Assembly: GCA_003153475.1 (NCBI GenBank) | Contig: PLYT01000005.1 | Coordinates: forward strand, 26,781 to 90,780 | Direction: 5' to 3' | Length of the DNA stretch: 64,000 nt | Origin: Betaproteobacteria bacterium | GTDB taxonomy: Bacteria > Pseudomonadota > Gammaproteobacteria > Burkholderiales > Casimicrobiaceae | Part shown: positions 8,299-18,695 of the stretch, one piece after another | Numbering within the stretch: position 1 is the stretch's first letter | Layout of the letters: each line of letters starts with the position of its first letter | Notes under the pieces: model-generated | Seen by the model: only the letters and a program-made list of their open reading frames with translations | Told to the model about the DNA's origin: nothing | The model's database searches: none | Position numbers and translations under genes: made by a program

Positions 8299-9489
8299 AT
8301 GACTCGGTCGACCGCGTGGCGGCTCGTACCCGCGCTCGGCGTGACGCAGATCGTCTCGTGGGGCACGCTCTACTACTCGATCGCCGTTCTCGGCGCCAGC
8401 ATGCGAGCCGAACTGGGCATCTCGGCCGCAATCCTGTTCGGCGCCTACTCGCTGGCGCTGCTGATCTCGGCATTGACAGCGCCTTTCGTGGGCCGCGCGA
8501 TCGATCGCTACGGCGGCCGGACGGTCCTGAGCGCCGGGTCGGTCTCGGCCGCCATCGCGCTGTTCCTGATCGGGCACGTGCATTCGACGGTCTCGCTTTA
8601 TCTCGCCTGGTCGGTTGCGGGCGTCGCGATGGCGATGACGATGTACGACGCCGCGTTCGCGACCCTGTCGCAGCACTCGGGCAAGAGCTATCGCAAGGCG
8701 CTGACCGCGCTGACGCTGATGGGGGGCCTTGCAAGCACCGCGTTCTGGCCGGCGTCGCTCAAGGGGCTCGAGTGGTTCGGGTGGCGCGATACGCTGGTGA
8801 TTTTCGCGGCGCTGGAGCTTGTCCTTTGCCTGCCGCTGCATCTGACCTTCATTCCGCCGGGCGCCGGCGCGACCGACCACGGCAGCGCCGGCGCGGCAGA
8901 AGGACGCGGCAGCCTGCCGGCGTCCAAGCGCCGTTCGGCGTTCGTGTGGCTGGCGATCGCGTTTGCGTTCAACGGCTTTATCGTCTCGGTCCTGACCGTG
9001 CATCTGATCAGCGTTCTGCAGGGCAAGGGATTGAGCCTCGCGACGGCGGTGTGGGTCGGCATGTTCTTCGGCCCGATGCAGGTCACCGGACGTCTGATCG
9101 AATTCGCGATCGGCCGGCGCTTCGCATCGCGCTCGGTCGGCATCGCGGCGCTGTCGTTGCTGGTCATCGCCCTTCTGGTGCTGCTTGCGCTCAATGGCCA
9201 GGTTGCGCTGGCGCTGCTGTTCGCCGTCATCTTCGGCGGCAGCAACGGCGTAGTCACGATCGTACGCGGCACGGTGCCGGCCGAATTGTTCGGCCGCGCC
9301 GGGTATGGGGGCACGCTCGGCAATCTCGCCGCGCCGGCGCTGTTCGCGCGTGCCATCGCCCCGTTCGCTTTCGCTCCGCTGGCGGTCGCGGAATCGGCGA
9401 TGGTTGCCGGCTTGCTGGCGCTGCTGGCGATGGCGGTGCTATCGGTCGTGAGCTTCGGCTTCGCCATCAAGCGCAGCCAGGAACGCTAG
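8299..9489 (+). CDS. MFS transporter
   Basis: 396 residues with about twelve hydrophobic segments. The major-facilitator cytoplasmic motif is seen as 'PFVGRAIDRYGGRTVLSAG' after TM2. The two halves are joined by a hydrophilic linker near 'GAGATDHGSAGAAEG'. A proton-coupled inner-membrane carrier of unknown substrate; the family also includes small organic-acid and drug exporters. It is divergent from pirin and about 95 nt upstream of the amidase, which might act on the same compound. Confidence 0.88.
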   Translation: MTRSTAWRLVPALGVTQIVSWGTLYYSIAVLGASMRAELGISAAILFGAYSLALLISALTAPFVGRAIDRYGGRTVLSAGSVSAAIALFLIGHVHSTVSLYLAWSVAGVAMAMTMYDAAFATLSQHSGKSYRKALTALTLMGGLASTAFWPASLKGLEWFGWRDTLVIFAALELVLCLPLHLTFIPPGAGATDHGSAGAAEGRGSLPASKRRSAFVWLAIAFAFNGFIVSVLTVHLISVLQGKGLSLATAVWVGMFFGPMQVTGRLIEFAIGRRFASRSVGIAALSLLVIALLVLLALNGQVALALLFAVIFGGSNGVVTIVRGTVPAELFGRAGYGGTLGNLAAPALFARAIAPFAFAPLAVAESAMVAGLLALLAMAVLSVVSFGFAIKRSQER

Positions 9490-9584
9490 TCGCCGCCCGG
9501 GCTCCAATGGCTTGACGGTGGCCGCGCGATGCTCGGGCTATGATGCCGGCTGTCGAAGAAATCTCCACCGAAAGGCGCGACCGC

Positions 9585-11018
9585 ATGACCGCGAGAGACC
9601 TGACCTACCTTCCACTGACCGAGCTCTCGCGCCGTCTGGGCGCCGGCGAGACTTCGTCGCATGACATCGTAAGCGCCTGTCTCGATCGCATCGCCGCCTA
9701 CGATGGCCGCGCGCATGCTTTCATCGACGTCTATCGCGACGCCGCGCTCGATTGCGCAGCCGCAGCCGATCTCGAGCGCAAGGCGGGACTGGTTCGCGGA
9801 CCGCTGCACGGTCTGCCGATCGCGCTCAAGGATCTGCTGCACATCAAGGGCCGGGTGACGACGGCAGGGTCGAAGAGCTGGCATGGCCGAGTAGCCACCG
9901 AAACCGCGACGGCCGTCGAGAGGCTGCTCGCGGCCGGCATGATTCCGCTCGGCAAAACGCACATGGTGGAATTCGCTTTCGGCGGCTGGGGCCGCAACGA
10001 GCCGATGGGGGCTCCCTGGAACCCGTGGGACACGCGCAGGCACCGCGTCGCCGGCGGATCGAGCAGCGGATCCGCGGTGGCGGTCGCCGCGGGCTTGGCA
10101 CCTGCGGCAATCGGCTCCGACACCGGCGGATCGATTCGCATCCCGGCGGCGCTGTGTGGATTGACCGGGTTAAAGCCGACCTACGGCACGATCAGCCTCG
10201 CCGGCGTCGTACCACTGGCGACGACGCTCGATTCGCTCGGCCCGCTGGCGCGCACCGTCGAGGACGCGGCGCTGCTGACCGCCGCGATGGCCGGCCCGGA
10301 CCCACGCGACGCCGCCACGCTGACCGTGCCCCGACTCGATTTCGATCCGGTGCTCGCCGGCGCTCCCGACGTGCGGCGGCTGCGCATCACCGCGATCCCG
10401 GCCGACCAGCTGCCCCCCGATACGCTGCCCGACGTGGCGCGCGCGTTGCAGCAGGCGATCGCCGTGCTGCGCGAGCAGGGCGCGCTGGTCGATGAAGTCC
10501 GCGTGCCGATCGATTTCGAGGACCTGATGTTGCGTAATGGCAGGATCATCGCCGCCGAGGCGTGGGCGCTGCACCGCGCGTATATCGAGGACCCGAAGCT
10601 GCCGATCGATGCCTGGGTGCGCAAGCGAACGATCGGCGGCAAGGCGTTCAGCGCCGCTGACTATATCGACGAGTTGACCCGGCGCAAGCGCGCCGCCGCG
10701 GACTTCGCCGCGTGGATGCGCGGCCGCGACGCGCTGCTGACGCCGACCTTGCCGATCACCGCGACGGCGATCGAGGAAGTCGACGAAGTAGCCACGCCGC
10801 TGGCGACGTTCACCCGTGTGGCCAATTACCTGGGCATCTGCGCGCTGTCGCTGCCGGCAGGCATGTCGGCGGATGGGCTGCCGGTCGCCGTGCAGCTCCT
10901 GGGCGCGCCGTTCGCCGAAGCGACGCTGGTCCGCGCGGGCCGCGCGTTTCAGCAGGCAACCGACTGGCACTTGCAGCGACCCGATCTGGCCGCGTGGGAG
11001 AGCGCCCCGCACGCGTGA
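9585..11018 (+). CDS. Amidase (amidase-signature family)
   Basis: 477 residues from the ATG with GAAAGG about 10 nt upstream; the track's 45-nt longer start looks less likely. The amidase signature is complete: catalytic Lys in 'IALKDLLHIKG', the Gly/Ser-rich stretch 'VAGGSSSGSAVAVAAGLA', and the nucleophile Ser in 'GSDTGGSIRIPAALCG'. The family hydrolyses amides with release of ammonia; it includes GatA, but no gatB or gatC is nearby, so a catabolic amidase is more likely. Cytosolic. Confidence 0.92.
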   Translation: MTARDLTYLPLTELSRRLGAGETSSHDIVSACLDRIAAYDGRAHAFIDVYRDAALDCAAAADLERKAGLVRGPLHGLPIALKDLLHIKGRVTTAGSKSWHGRVATETATAVERLLAAGMIPLGKTHMVEFAFGGWGRNEPMGAPWNPWDTRRHRVAGGSSSGSAVAVAAGLAPAAIGSDTGGSIRIPAALCGLTGLKPTYGTISLAGVVPLATTLDSLGPLARTVEDAALLTAAMAGPDPRDAATLTVPRLDFDPVLAGAPDVRRLRITAIPADQLPPDTLPDVARALQQAIAVLREQGALVDEVRVPIDFEDLMLRNGRIIAAEAWALHRAYIEDPKLPIDAWVRKRTIGGKAFSAADYIDELTRRKRAAADFAAWMRGRDALLTPTLPITATAIEEVDEVATPLATFTRVANYLGICALSLPAGMSADGLPVAVQLLGAPFAEATLVRAGRAFQQATDWHLQRPDLAAWESAPHA

Positions 11019-11343
11019 GCGTCGCTGATGCGGCGTCGCGCCCAGGGATTCGGTCCTTGCTCGTATGACACGCTGACCCGCAGCAACGGCGCGCGCATTC
11101 TGGGCTTGTGCCCGTCGGGCCTGGCCACATCCAGCGTCTTCCGCACGCCAAGGTCGCCTCCGTGGTGCAGTCCCGGTTGATCGAAAGGCTCGGGGTCGCA
11201 CAAGAGTGGTGCTTGGAAAACGGCAGCTGCAAGGCAATAGTGCATCTTCGGCCCGCATCCGGGGGCCGCGATCGTAGCAAGTTTCTGTTATCCGGCATAT
11301 TCCTGGAATATCTGGCCGCTGGCATGCCGCTTGCGACTGGAAA
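11019..11343. other. Gap without a convincing gene
   Basis: Short ORFs exist on both strands (plus 11108-11380, minus 10949-11245) but none has a recognisable fold, a good ribosome site or neighbour-like codon use. Composition is slightly less GC-rich than the flanks. I see no RNA gene. Confidence 0.5.
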
Positions 11344-11691
11344 ATGCATGACGATGCGCTGGCGGCCGGAAGCGCGATGATCGCCGATGGGATTGAGCGT
11401 TCCGTCCGGCTCGCTGCCGCGGCCGCGCTGCTGGCGTTCTTCGCGCGCTGCCGCGGCAAGGCGCCGCCGGTTTCGCCGCTCGATCGTCAGCGCCCGGCGC
11501 GACCCCACCCACGGTGCGACGAGGCGTCGCGCCAGGCATTCGAGCGCGATCGCCGGCGATCGCCTTGGGCCGACGTGGCCTGGTCGCTCGTTATTCTGGT
11601 TTTGCTGACGCTCGTCGTCTATGCCGAGCTGCACGGAGCGAACATCCTGTCCGAACTGGACGATCTCGGCTTGGCACCGGGCGGTTACTAG
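11344..11691 (+). CDS. Possible small membrane protein
   Basis: Up to 115 residues; an internal ATG 33 nt downstream is an alternative start. A hydrophobic N-terminal stretch ('RLAAAAALLAFFARC') is followed by a basic linker and a clear membrane helix near the C-terminus ('DVAWSLVILVLLTLVVYAE'). Not recognised. Minus-strand ORFs overlap it, so it could be spurious. It is convergent with the FadH-like gene, 18 nt apart. Confidence 0.4.
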   Translation: MHDDALAAGSAMIADGIERSVRLAAAAALLAFFARCRGKAPPVSPLDRQRPARPHPRCDEASRQAFERDRRRSPWADVAWSLVILVLLTLVVYAELHGANILSELDDLGLAPGGY

Positions 11692-11709
11692 GCCCGACCC
11701 GAAGCGACT

Positions 11710-13806
<2,097 letters not shown>

Positions 13807-13859
13807 TTAGCCGGGACTTGCGACAAGGATCGCGGCGGGCCGTCCGCCGGACCTCGACT

Positions 13860-16274
13860 TCAGACGACGCGGCGCAGCAGGCCTGGATCGCGCGCGGCTC
13901 GTGTCCAGACCGAGGCGCGCATCCACGCGACCAGGTCTGCCGCTACCACCGGGCGGCTGAGCAGGTAGCCTTGGACCATGTCGCAGCTCAAGCCCCGCAG
14001 GCGCTCGACCGTCGCTTCGTCCTCGACGCCTTCCGCGACGACCACCAGGCCCATGTTGTGCGCGAGGTCGATCGTCGAGCGCACGATCACCGCATCGCTG
14101 GTGTCGCGTGCCATCCCGAGGATGAACGTCTTGTCGATCTTGAGCTCGTGCACCGGCAGCCGGCGCAGGTAGGCAAGCGACGAGTAGCCGGTGCCATAGT
14201 CGTCGATCGCCAGCCGGCAGCCCAGCGCATGCAGCCGCCGCAGATTGTCGATCGCGTGATCCGGATCGTCGAGAATCGCGCTCTCGGTGATTTCCAGCGT
14301 AATCCACTGCGCGGCGCAGCCGTGTTCGTGAAGCAGTGCCTCCACCCGGTCGGGCAACTCGAGGTCGACCAGGTCGCGCGCCGAGATGTTGATCGACACG
14401 TTCATCGGCAGGTCGTCGCTGTGCCAGGCGGCGCATTGCGCGATCGCGCGGCTCATCACCCACTGCGTGATCGCGCGGATGTATCCGGTCTGCTCGGCGA
14501 AAGCGATGAATTCGACCGGGGAGACCAGACCGCGCGTCGGATGCCGCCAGCGCACCAGCGCCTCAGCGTGCATCTCGCTGCCTCCGCGCAGTGCAACCTT
14601 GGGCTGATAGAAGAGCACCAGCTCGTCTTCGTCGACCGCCTTGCGCAAGCCGCTCATCAGCGACAGGCGTTCCTTGCTGTGCTGGTCGTAGCGCTCGTCC
14701 CAGAGCGCGATGCCGAGATTCTTGCGCTTGGCCGCGTACATTGCGGCGTCGGCGTGGCGGAGCAAGGTCGAGCGTTCGCTGCCATGCTCGGGATAGATCG
14801 CGATGCCGATGCTGGCGCGCACGTCGACGACGTGGCCTTCGGGCGTCATCGGCATGTCCAGCGCGTGCAGCAGCGACTTGGCGACCCGCTCTGCCTGAGC
14901 CGCGTCGTCGCCCGGCAGCAGTATTGCGAACTCGTCGCCGCCGAGGCGCGCGACGGTATCGGTCGGCCGCTTGAGCACGAGCTCGAGCCGGGACGAGACG
15001 GCCCGCAGGATCAGATCGCCGATCGAATGGCCGAGCGAGTCGTTGACGTCCTTGAAGTGATCGAGGTCCATCAGCAGCACCGCGACCGGCATCCCCAGGG
15101 CGGCGGCACTGAGCAGCGCCTCGTCGAGGCGGTCGTTGTACAGCGCCCGGTTCGGCAACTGCGTCAACCCGTCCCGGTAGGCCAGATCCATGATCCGCGA
15201 TTCGCGGCTCGCGATGTCGTCCTGCATGATGCGAAAAGCGCTGGCGAGATCGCCGATTTCGTCGGTGCGCGACACCGGTGGAGCGGTCGAGTAGTCGCCG
15301 GCGGCGATGCGCAGCGCGATGCCGGCCAGGTCGTGCACCGGGCGCGCAATCCCCCGGGCGATGACAATACTCGCGAACACCGAAATGATCGCCCACAGCA
15401 GCGAGATCAGCGCCATCTGGTGTTGCAGGCGACGGAACGGCTCGAGGGCCGGGTACAAGGGCTGCTGCAGCACGGCGACGACCGCCGCGTCCGCCAGCGT
15501 CGGCAGTTGCAGGACACGGGTGATCGCCGTGTCGCCGTAGGCCGCATTGCCGTCGGCATCGGCTTCGGCAAAGCGATCGGACGCCATGTCGGCGCGCAAG
15601 TCGGTGCGATCGGCCAGCGCCAGCGTGCTGGCCTGAAGCTTCCAACCATCGTTGGCGCGCCGGCTGAAAAAAGTCACGTCGAGCCCCGTCAGCCGCCGTA
15701 ATTCATTCGTCAGCGGGTCGTTGACCCGCTGGCCGACGACTGCCCACGCGATGGGCACCGGAGCCAGCACCGGAACGACGACCAGCTGGTAGAGTTCGCC
15801 GCGCAGGACGACCATCGCGGTCGCCTGTTCCAGAACTTCGGCCTGATCGAGGAGACGTGGCAGCGCAAAGGGCTTGCCCGTGCCGATGTCGAGCGTGTCG
15901 CCCACGACTTTCTGGTCGAGACCGACGATCATCACCAGTGGCGCCTCGATCCGCTTGCCGTAGTTGACGAGCACGGAGCCGATGGTGTCGTGATCTCCGG
16001 TGGCGATCACCTCGCGGAACGCATAGTCGGCCGCCATCAGGCGCGCGCCCTGGACCAGGCGCTGCGCGTCCTGCTCGAGCAGGCGGTCGAACACGCGTGC
16101 GCCGGCGACGACTGCGGCGCCAACGGTGCTGCGTGCAGCGTTACCGCCCACCGTGTTGATCAGTACGAAGCCGCCGACCTGGACGACAAAGATCAGCAGC
16201 AGGAAAAGCGCCAGGATGCGCCTTTGCAGGTTGCGCATCGGCAGCGCCCACAGCCGTTTGAGTGTTGTCGTCAT
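13860..16274 (-). CDS. Membrane GGDEF-EAL protein with periplasmic sensor and HAMP
   Basis: 804 residues. TM1 at about 18-40, a periplasmic sensor of about 245 residues (cache/CHASE-like by layout), TM2 at about 288-310 followed by HAMP ('ARGIARPVHDLAGIALRIA'). The GGDEF domain keeps the intact catalytic 'RLGGDEFAILLPG' near residue 445. The EAL domain has 'AEALVRWRHP', 'NISARDL', 'EITESAI' and 'IDDYGTGYSSL', so both synthesis and hydrolysis of c-di-GMP look possible. No RxxD inhibitory site is obvious. It is divergent from the beta-barrel/cupredoxin genes across an AT-rich island, suggesting it senses an envelope signal linked to them. Confidence 0.93.
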   Translation of the reverse strand: MTTTLKRLWALPMRNLQRRILALFLLLIFVVQVGGFVLINTVGGNAARSTVGAAVVAGARVFDRLLEQDAQRLVQGARLMAADYAFREVIATGDHDTIGSVLVNYGKRIEAPLVMIVGLDQKVVGDTLDIGTGKPFALPRLLDQAEVLEQATAMVVLRGELYQLVVVPVLAPVPIAWAVVGQRVNDPLTNELRRLTGLDVTFFSRRANDGWKLQASTLALADRTDLRADMASDRFAEADADGNAAYGDTAITRVLQLPTLADAAVVAVLQQPLYPALEPFRRLQHQMALISLLWAIISVFASIVIARGIARPVHDLAGIALRIAAGDYSTAPPVSRTDEIGDLASAFRIMQDDIASRESRIMDLAYRDGLTQLPNRALYNDRLDEALLSAAALGMPVAVLLMDLDHFKDVNDSLGHSIGDLILRAVSSRLELVLKRPTDTVARLGGDEFAILLPGDDAAQAERVAKSLLHALDMPMTPEGHVVDVRASIGIAIYPEHGSERSTLLRHADAAMYAAKRKNLGIALWDERYDQHSKERLSLMSGLRKAVDEDELVLFYQPKVALRGGSEMHAEALVRWRHPTRGLVSPVEFIAFAEQTGYIRAITQWVMSRAIAQCAAWHSDDLPMNVSINISARDLVDLELPDRVEALLHEHGCAAQWITLEITESAILDDPDHAIDNLRRLHALGCRLAIDDYGTGYSSLAYLRRLPVHELKIDKTFILGMARDTSDAVIVRSTIDLAHNMGLVVVAEGVEDEATVERLRGLSCDMVQGYLLSRPVVAADLVAWMRASVWTRAARDPGLLRRVV

Positions 16275-16580
16275 CGTGCGCCCGGCCCGTGGCCGGCCCT
16301 CGACCCACCGGCCACCATCGCTGCGATGCCGCCGCGATCACTGCCGCGCACCGGCACTTCGGCGACCAACGCCGCCGCTCCTGGTCGGCAAAAAATGACC
16401 CGCACCCGGTCCTTCGACCCGGCCTGCCTCCGAATATGACTATTTAATATCATATTATTCAATAAGTTACAGACAACAACTGCTTCGTTCAGCCCCCCGG
16501 CTTTCCGCCTCGCATCAAAAGTGCTTGTGCACCACGTGTTGCGAGCCCATGACTAAGCAAGTTCCCTGCCGCCGATAGCG
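16275..16580. promoter_or_regulatory. Divergent intergenic region with AT-rich island
   Basis: 306 bp between the GGDEF-EAL gene and the beta-barrel gene. Bases 16436-16482 are strikingly AT-rich for this genome and contain TAATAT-C-ATATTA (16445-16457), a perfect 6-bp inverted repeat around one base. Likely holds the promoters for both directions and perhaps an operator. No gene is apparent. Confidence 0.5.
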
Positions 16581-17513
16581 ATGAATGCCATGCCAAATTT
16601 AGATCCCGCTCGCCGCGTGCGACGCACCGCGCGTCGTCGCCGCGTCGCGGCGCCTTGGTGGCTGTCCGGGATAATGCTGCTCTGCGCCGCCGGACCGGCC
16701 TGCGCCGAGTGGTTCTACGACGTGCGGGCGGGCGGCATGTACGACGACAACCTGACCCGGGCTCAGCAGGCGGCCGATGTCCGCGGTGACGCCGCGGCAA
16801 CGCTGGCCGCAGCCGCAGGATGGTTCGTCGCGCCGACGGGCGCCGATGGCGTCACGCTGTCACTCGACGCGAACAGCGAGGCCTATGGACGCTTTCATGG
16901 ACTGAATCTGATCTCGATCGGCGCCGGCGCGGGCTATCGCCACAAGTTCGGGCTGGGCTCGGCGGCCCCCTGGGTATCGGTCACAGTCAAGGCGGCGCAC
17001 GACGATTATCGCGGCGACATTCGCGACAGCGATCGCTTCGAAGCCGGCGTCGAGGTCGGACGGCGCCTGAGCACGGATTTCGACGCCTCGTTCGGCGTCG
17101 CGGGCGACCGGCGGCGGCCCCGCAACGATAGCCCCGTCGTGCCCGGCATTTCCGGCAAGATATTCGATTTGCGCGGACAAAGCGTGTTTGCGCGCGCTGC
17201 GTATGACGTCAGCGACCGGCTGCAGGTCGGCGGACGCCTGTCGGTGCGCCGCGGCGACATCGAGTCGACGACCCGGCAGAATATCGACATTTTCCTGGCC
17301 TCCGACGCCATCGCGGCGGACCCCACGTTTGGCAGCGATTTCTACGCGTACCGGCTGCGGGGCACGACCAAGACAGTCAACCTGAATGCGAGCTGGGCCC
17401 TGTCGGATCGCTCCTCGATCAACTTCGGCTACGCGCTGGCCAGCACCGCCGCCTACGACGACCTCAACTACTTGAGCCGGGTCGGCTCGATCCTGCTGGC
17501 CTTCCACTTCTGA
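16581..17513 (+). CDS. Outer-membrane beta-barrel protein
   Basis: 310 residues. A very basic N-terminus precedes a signal peptide ending near 'GPACAEWFYD'. The mature sequence alternates polar and hydrophobic residues in short strands with Gly/Asp turns ('VRAGGMYDDNLTRA', 'NFGYALASTAAYDDL') and ends in Phe ('SILLAFHF'), the C-terminal signal of BAM-inserted barrels. Length suits a barrel of about 12-16 strands. No porin family is recognised. The cupredoxin-like gene follows 29 nt downstream, so the two are probably one transcript. Confidence 0.8.
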   Translation: MNAMPNLDPARRVRRTARRRRVAAPWWLSGIMLLCAAGPACAEWFYDVRAGGMYDDNLTRAQQAADVRGDAAATLAAAAGWFVAPTGADGVTLSLDANSEAYGRFHGLNLISIGAGAGYRHKFGLGSAAPWVSVTVKAAHDDYRGDIRDSDRFEAGVEVGRRLSTDFDASFGVAGDRRRPRNDSPVVPGISGKIFDLRGQSVFARAAYDVSDRLQVGGRLSVRRGDIESTTRQNIDIFLASDAIAADPTFGSDFYAYRLRGTTKTVNLNASWALSDRSSINFGYALASTAAYDDLNYLSRVGSILLAFHF

Positions 17514-17542
17514 TCCGACTATCGACGATGGAGACTTCCCGC

Positions 17543-18193
17543 ATGCGCATCCTCTTTGGCCTCGCCCTGTTCGCGCTGACCGCGCAGACGGCGCTGGCGC
17601 AGAACGAGATCGTCGCCACCGTTCTCGACGACAATGGCAAGCCGGTGGCCGATGCGGTCGTCGTCGCCGTCCCGGCCGACGGCGGCATACGCCTGCCGAC
17701 CCGACGCGACGCGGTCGTCGACCAGGTCGACAAGGAATTCACACCGAAGGTCAACGCGATCCTGGTCGGCACGCCGGTGATCTTCCCGAACCACGACAAC
17801 GTCCGGCACCACGTCTATTCGTTCTCGCCGGCCAAGCGCTTCGAGCTGCCGCTCTATGCCGGCGTGCCTGCGCAGCCGGTCGTATTCGACACCCCGGGCG
17901 TCGTCATCCTCGGCTGCAACATTCACGACTGGATGGTCGGTTACGTCTACGTGTCCGAATCGCCGTATTTCGCCAAGACGCGCGCCGACGGCAAGGCGGT
18001 GATCGCCGACGTGCCGGGGAAAACCTACATCGTGCGCGTATGGCATCCGCAGCTCGAAGGCTCCGAAGCCATGACCAAAAGAACGGTCGACCTTTCCGCA
18101 AAGCGGCGGGTCGACGTCGAATGGGCGTTGAAGCTCAAGCCGGAATTGCGCATGCGCCGGTCGCCCGTCGGCGACCACAGTGGGCACTATTGA
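17543..18193 (+). CDS. Periplasmic cupredoxin-like protein ('methylamine utilization' type)
   Basis: 216 residues from an ATG with GGAG 8 nt upstream; a longer ATG start 15 nt earlier lacks this. A signal peptide ends at 'AQTALAQNE'. Then comes an Ig-like or carboxypeptidase-regulatory strand region ('ATVLDDNGKPVADAVV') and a plastocyanin-like fold with copper-type ligands in 'NHDNVRHHVYSF' and 'ILGCNIHDWMVGYV' (His, Cys, His, Met arrangement). Such proteins are often annotated as methylamine utilization proteins, but no mau genes are here. It probably binds copper in the periplasm and works with the adjacent barrel. Confidence 0.82.
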   Translation: MRILFGLALFALTAQTALAQNEIVATVLDDNGKPVADAVVVAVPADGGIRLPTRRDAVVDQVDKEFTPKVNAILVGTPVIFPNHDNVRHHVYSFSPAKRFELPLYAGVPAQPVVFDTPGVVILGCNIHDWMVGYVYVSESPYFAKTRADGKAVIADVPGKTYIVRVWHPQLEGSEAMTKRTVDLSAKRRVDVEWALKLKPELRMRRSPVGDHSGHY

Positions 18194-18256
18194 CATGTGT
18201 GCGCCAAGCCACCAAACTCGCGCCCCGATGAAATGCCGTAACGGGAAAGGCTGACG

Positions 18257-18583
18257 ATGGACCGCCGCCTGGATTGGATCGCCTCGAACGGGCTGCTCGC
18301 TGCAGGCTTGTATTTTGCCATCGTTGCGCAGGTCGGTTGGGCGCAGTACGCGATCACGGCGTTCACCTGGTGGATGCTGGCCAACTGCGCGACCGCGCTG
18401 ATCGGCGGCCCGGGCTCGCGGCCGGTCAGCCTGCCGACCGCTCCACCGCTGCAGGCGATGGTGTTCGATCTCGGCGTCCTGGCCGTCATGTTCGTCGCGC
18501 ATTGGTACTGGACCGCGTTCGCCTACGCCATGATGAGCGGCTGCGCGGTGCTCATCAGGGAACGCACCCCGAGCAAGCGCTGA
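18257..18583 (+). CDS. Small inner-membrane protein, unrecognised
   Basis: 108 residues with GGGAAAGG about 8 nt before the ATG. Three hydrophobic segments are visible: about 10-30 ('GLLAAGLYFAIVAQVGW'), about 33-50 and about 70-95 ('MVFDLGVLAVMFVAHWYW'). No family recognised. It follows the cupredoxin-like gene by 63 nt on the same strand and may be the last gene of that transcript. Confidence 0.7.
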   Translation: MDRRLDWIASNGLLAAGLYFAIVAQVGWAQYAITAFTWWMLANCATALIGGPGSRPVSLPTAPPLQAMVFDLGVLAVMFVAHWYWTAFAYAMMSGCAVLIRERTPSKR

Positions 18584-18695
18584 CCGTTCGCCACCGCGCG
18601 GCCGAAAGCGCCGGCGTTGACGCTGCACGCGTCAAGCGAAACAATCGGGGTTCCGGCCTCGTACTGCCGGTTTCCCACTCCGAGGAACTTTCCCG

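Noticed and set aside
13818-15701. 627-codon plus-strand ORF
   Set aside because: Antisense to the GGDEF-EAL gene; no recognisable motif.
17543-18193. Assignment to methylamine catabolism
   Set aside because: The common database name for this protein type suggests it, but no other mau gene is present; only the cupredoxin-like features are supported.
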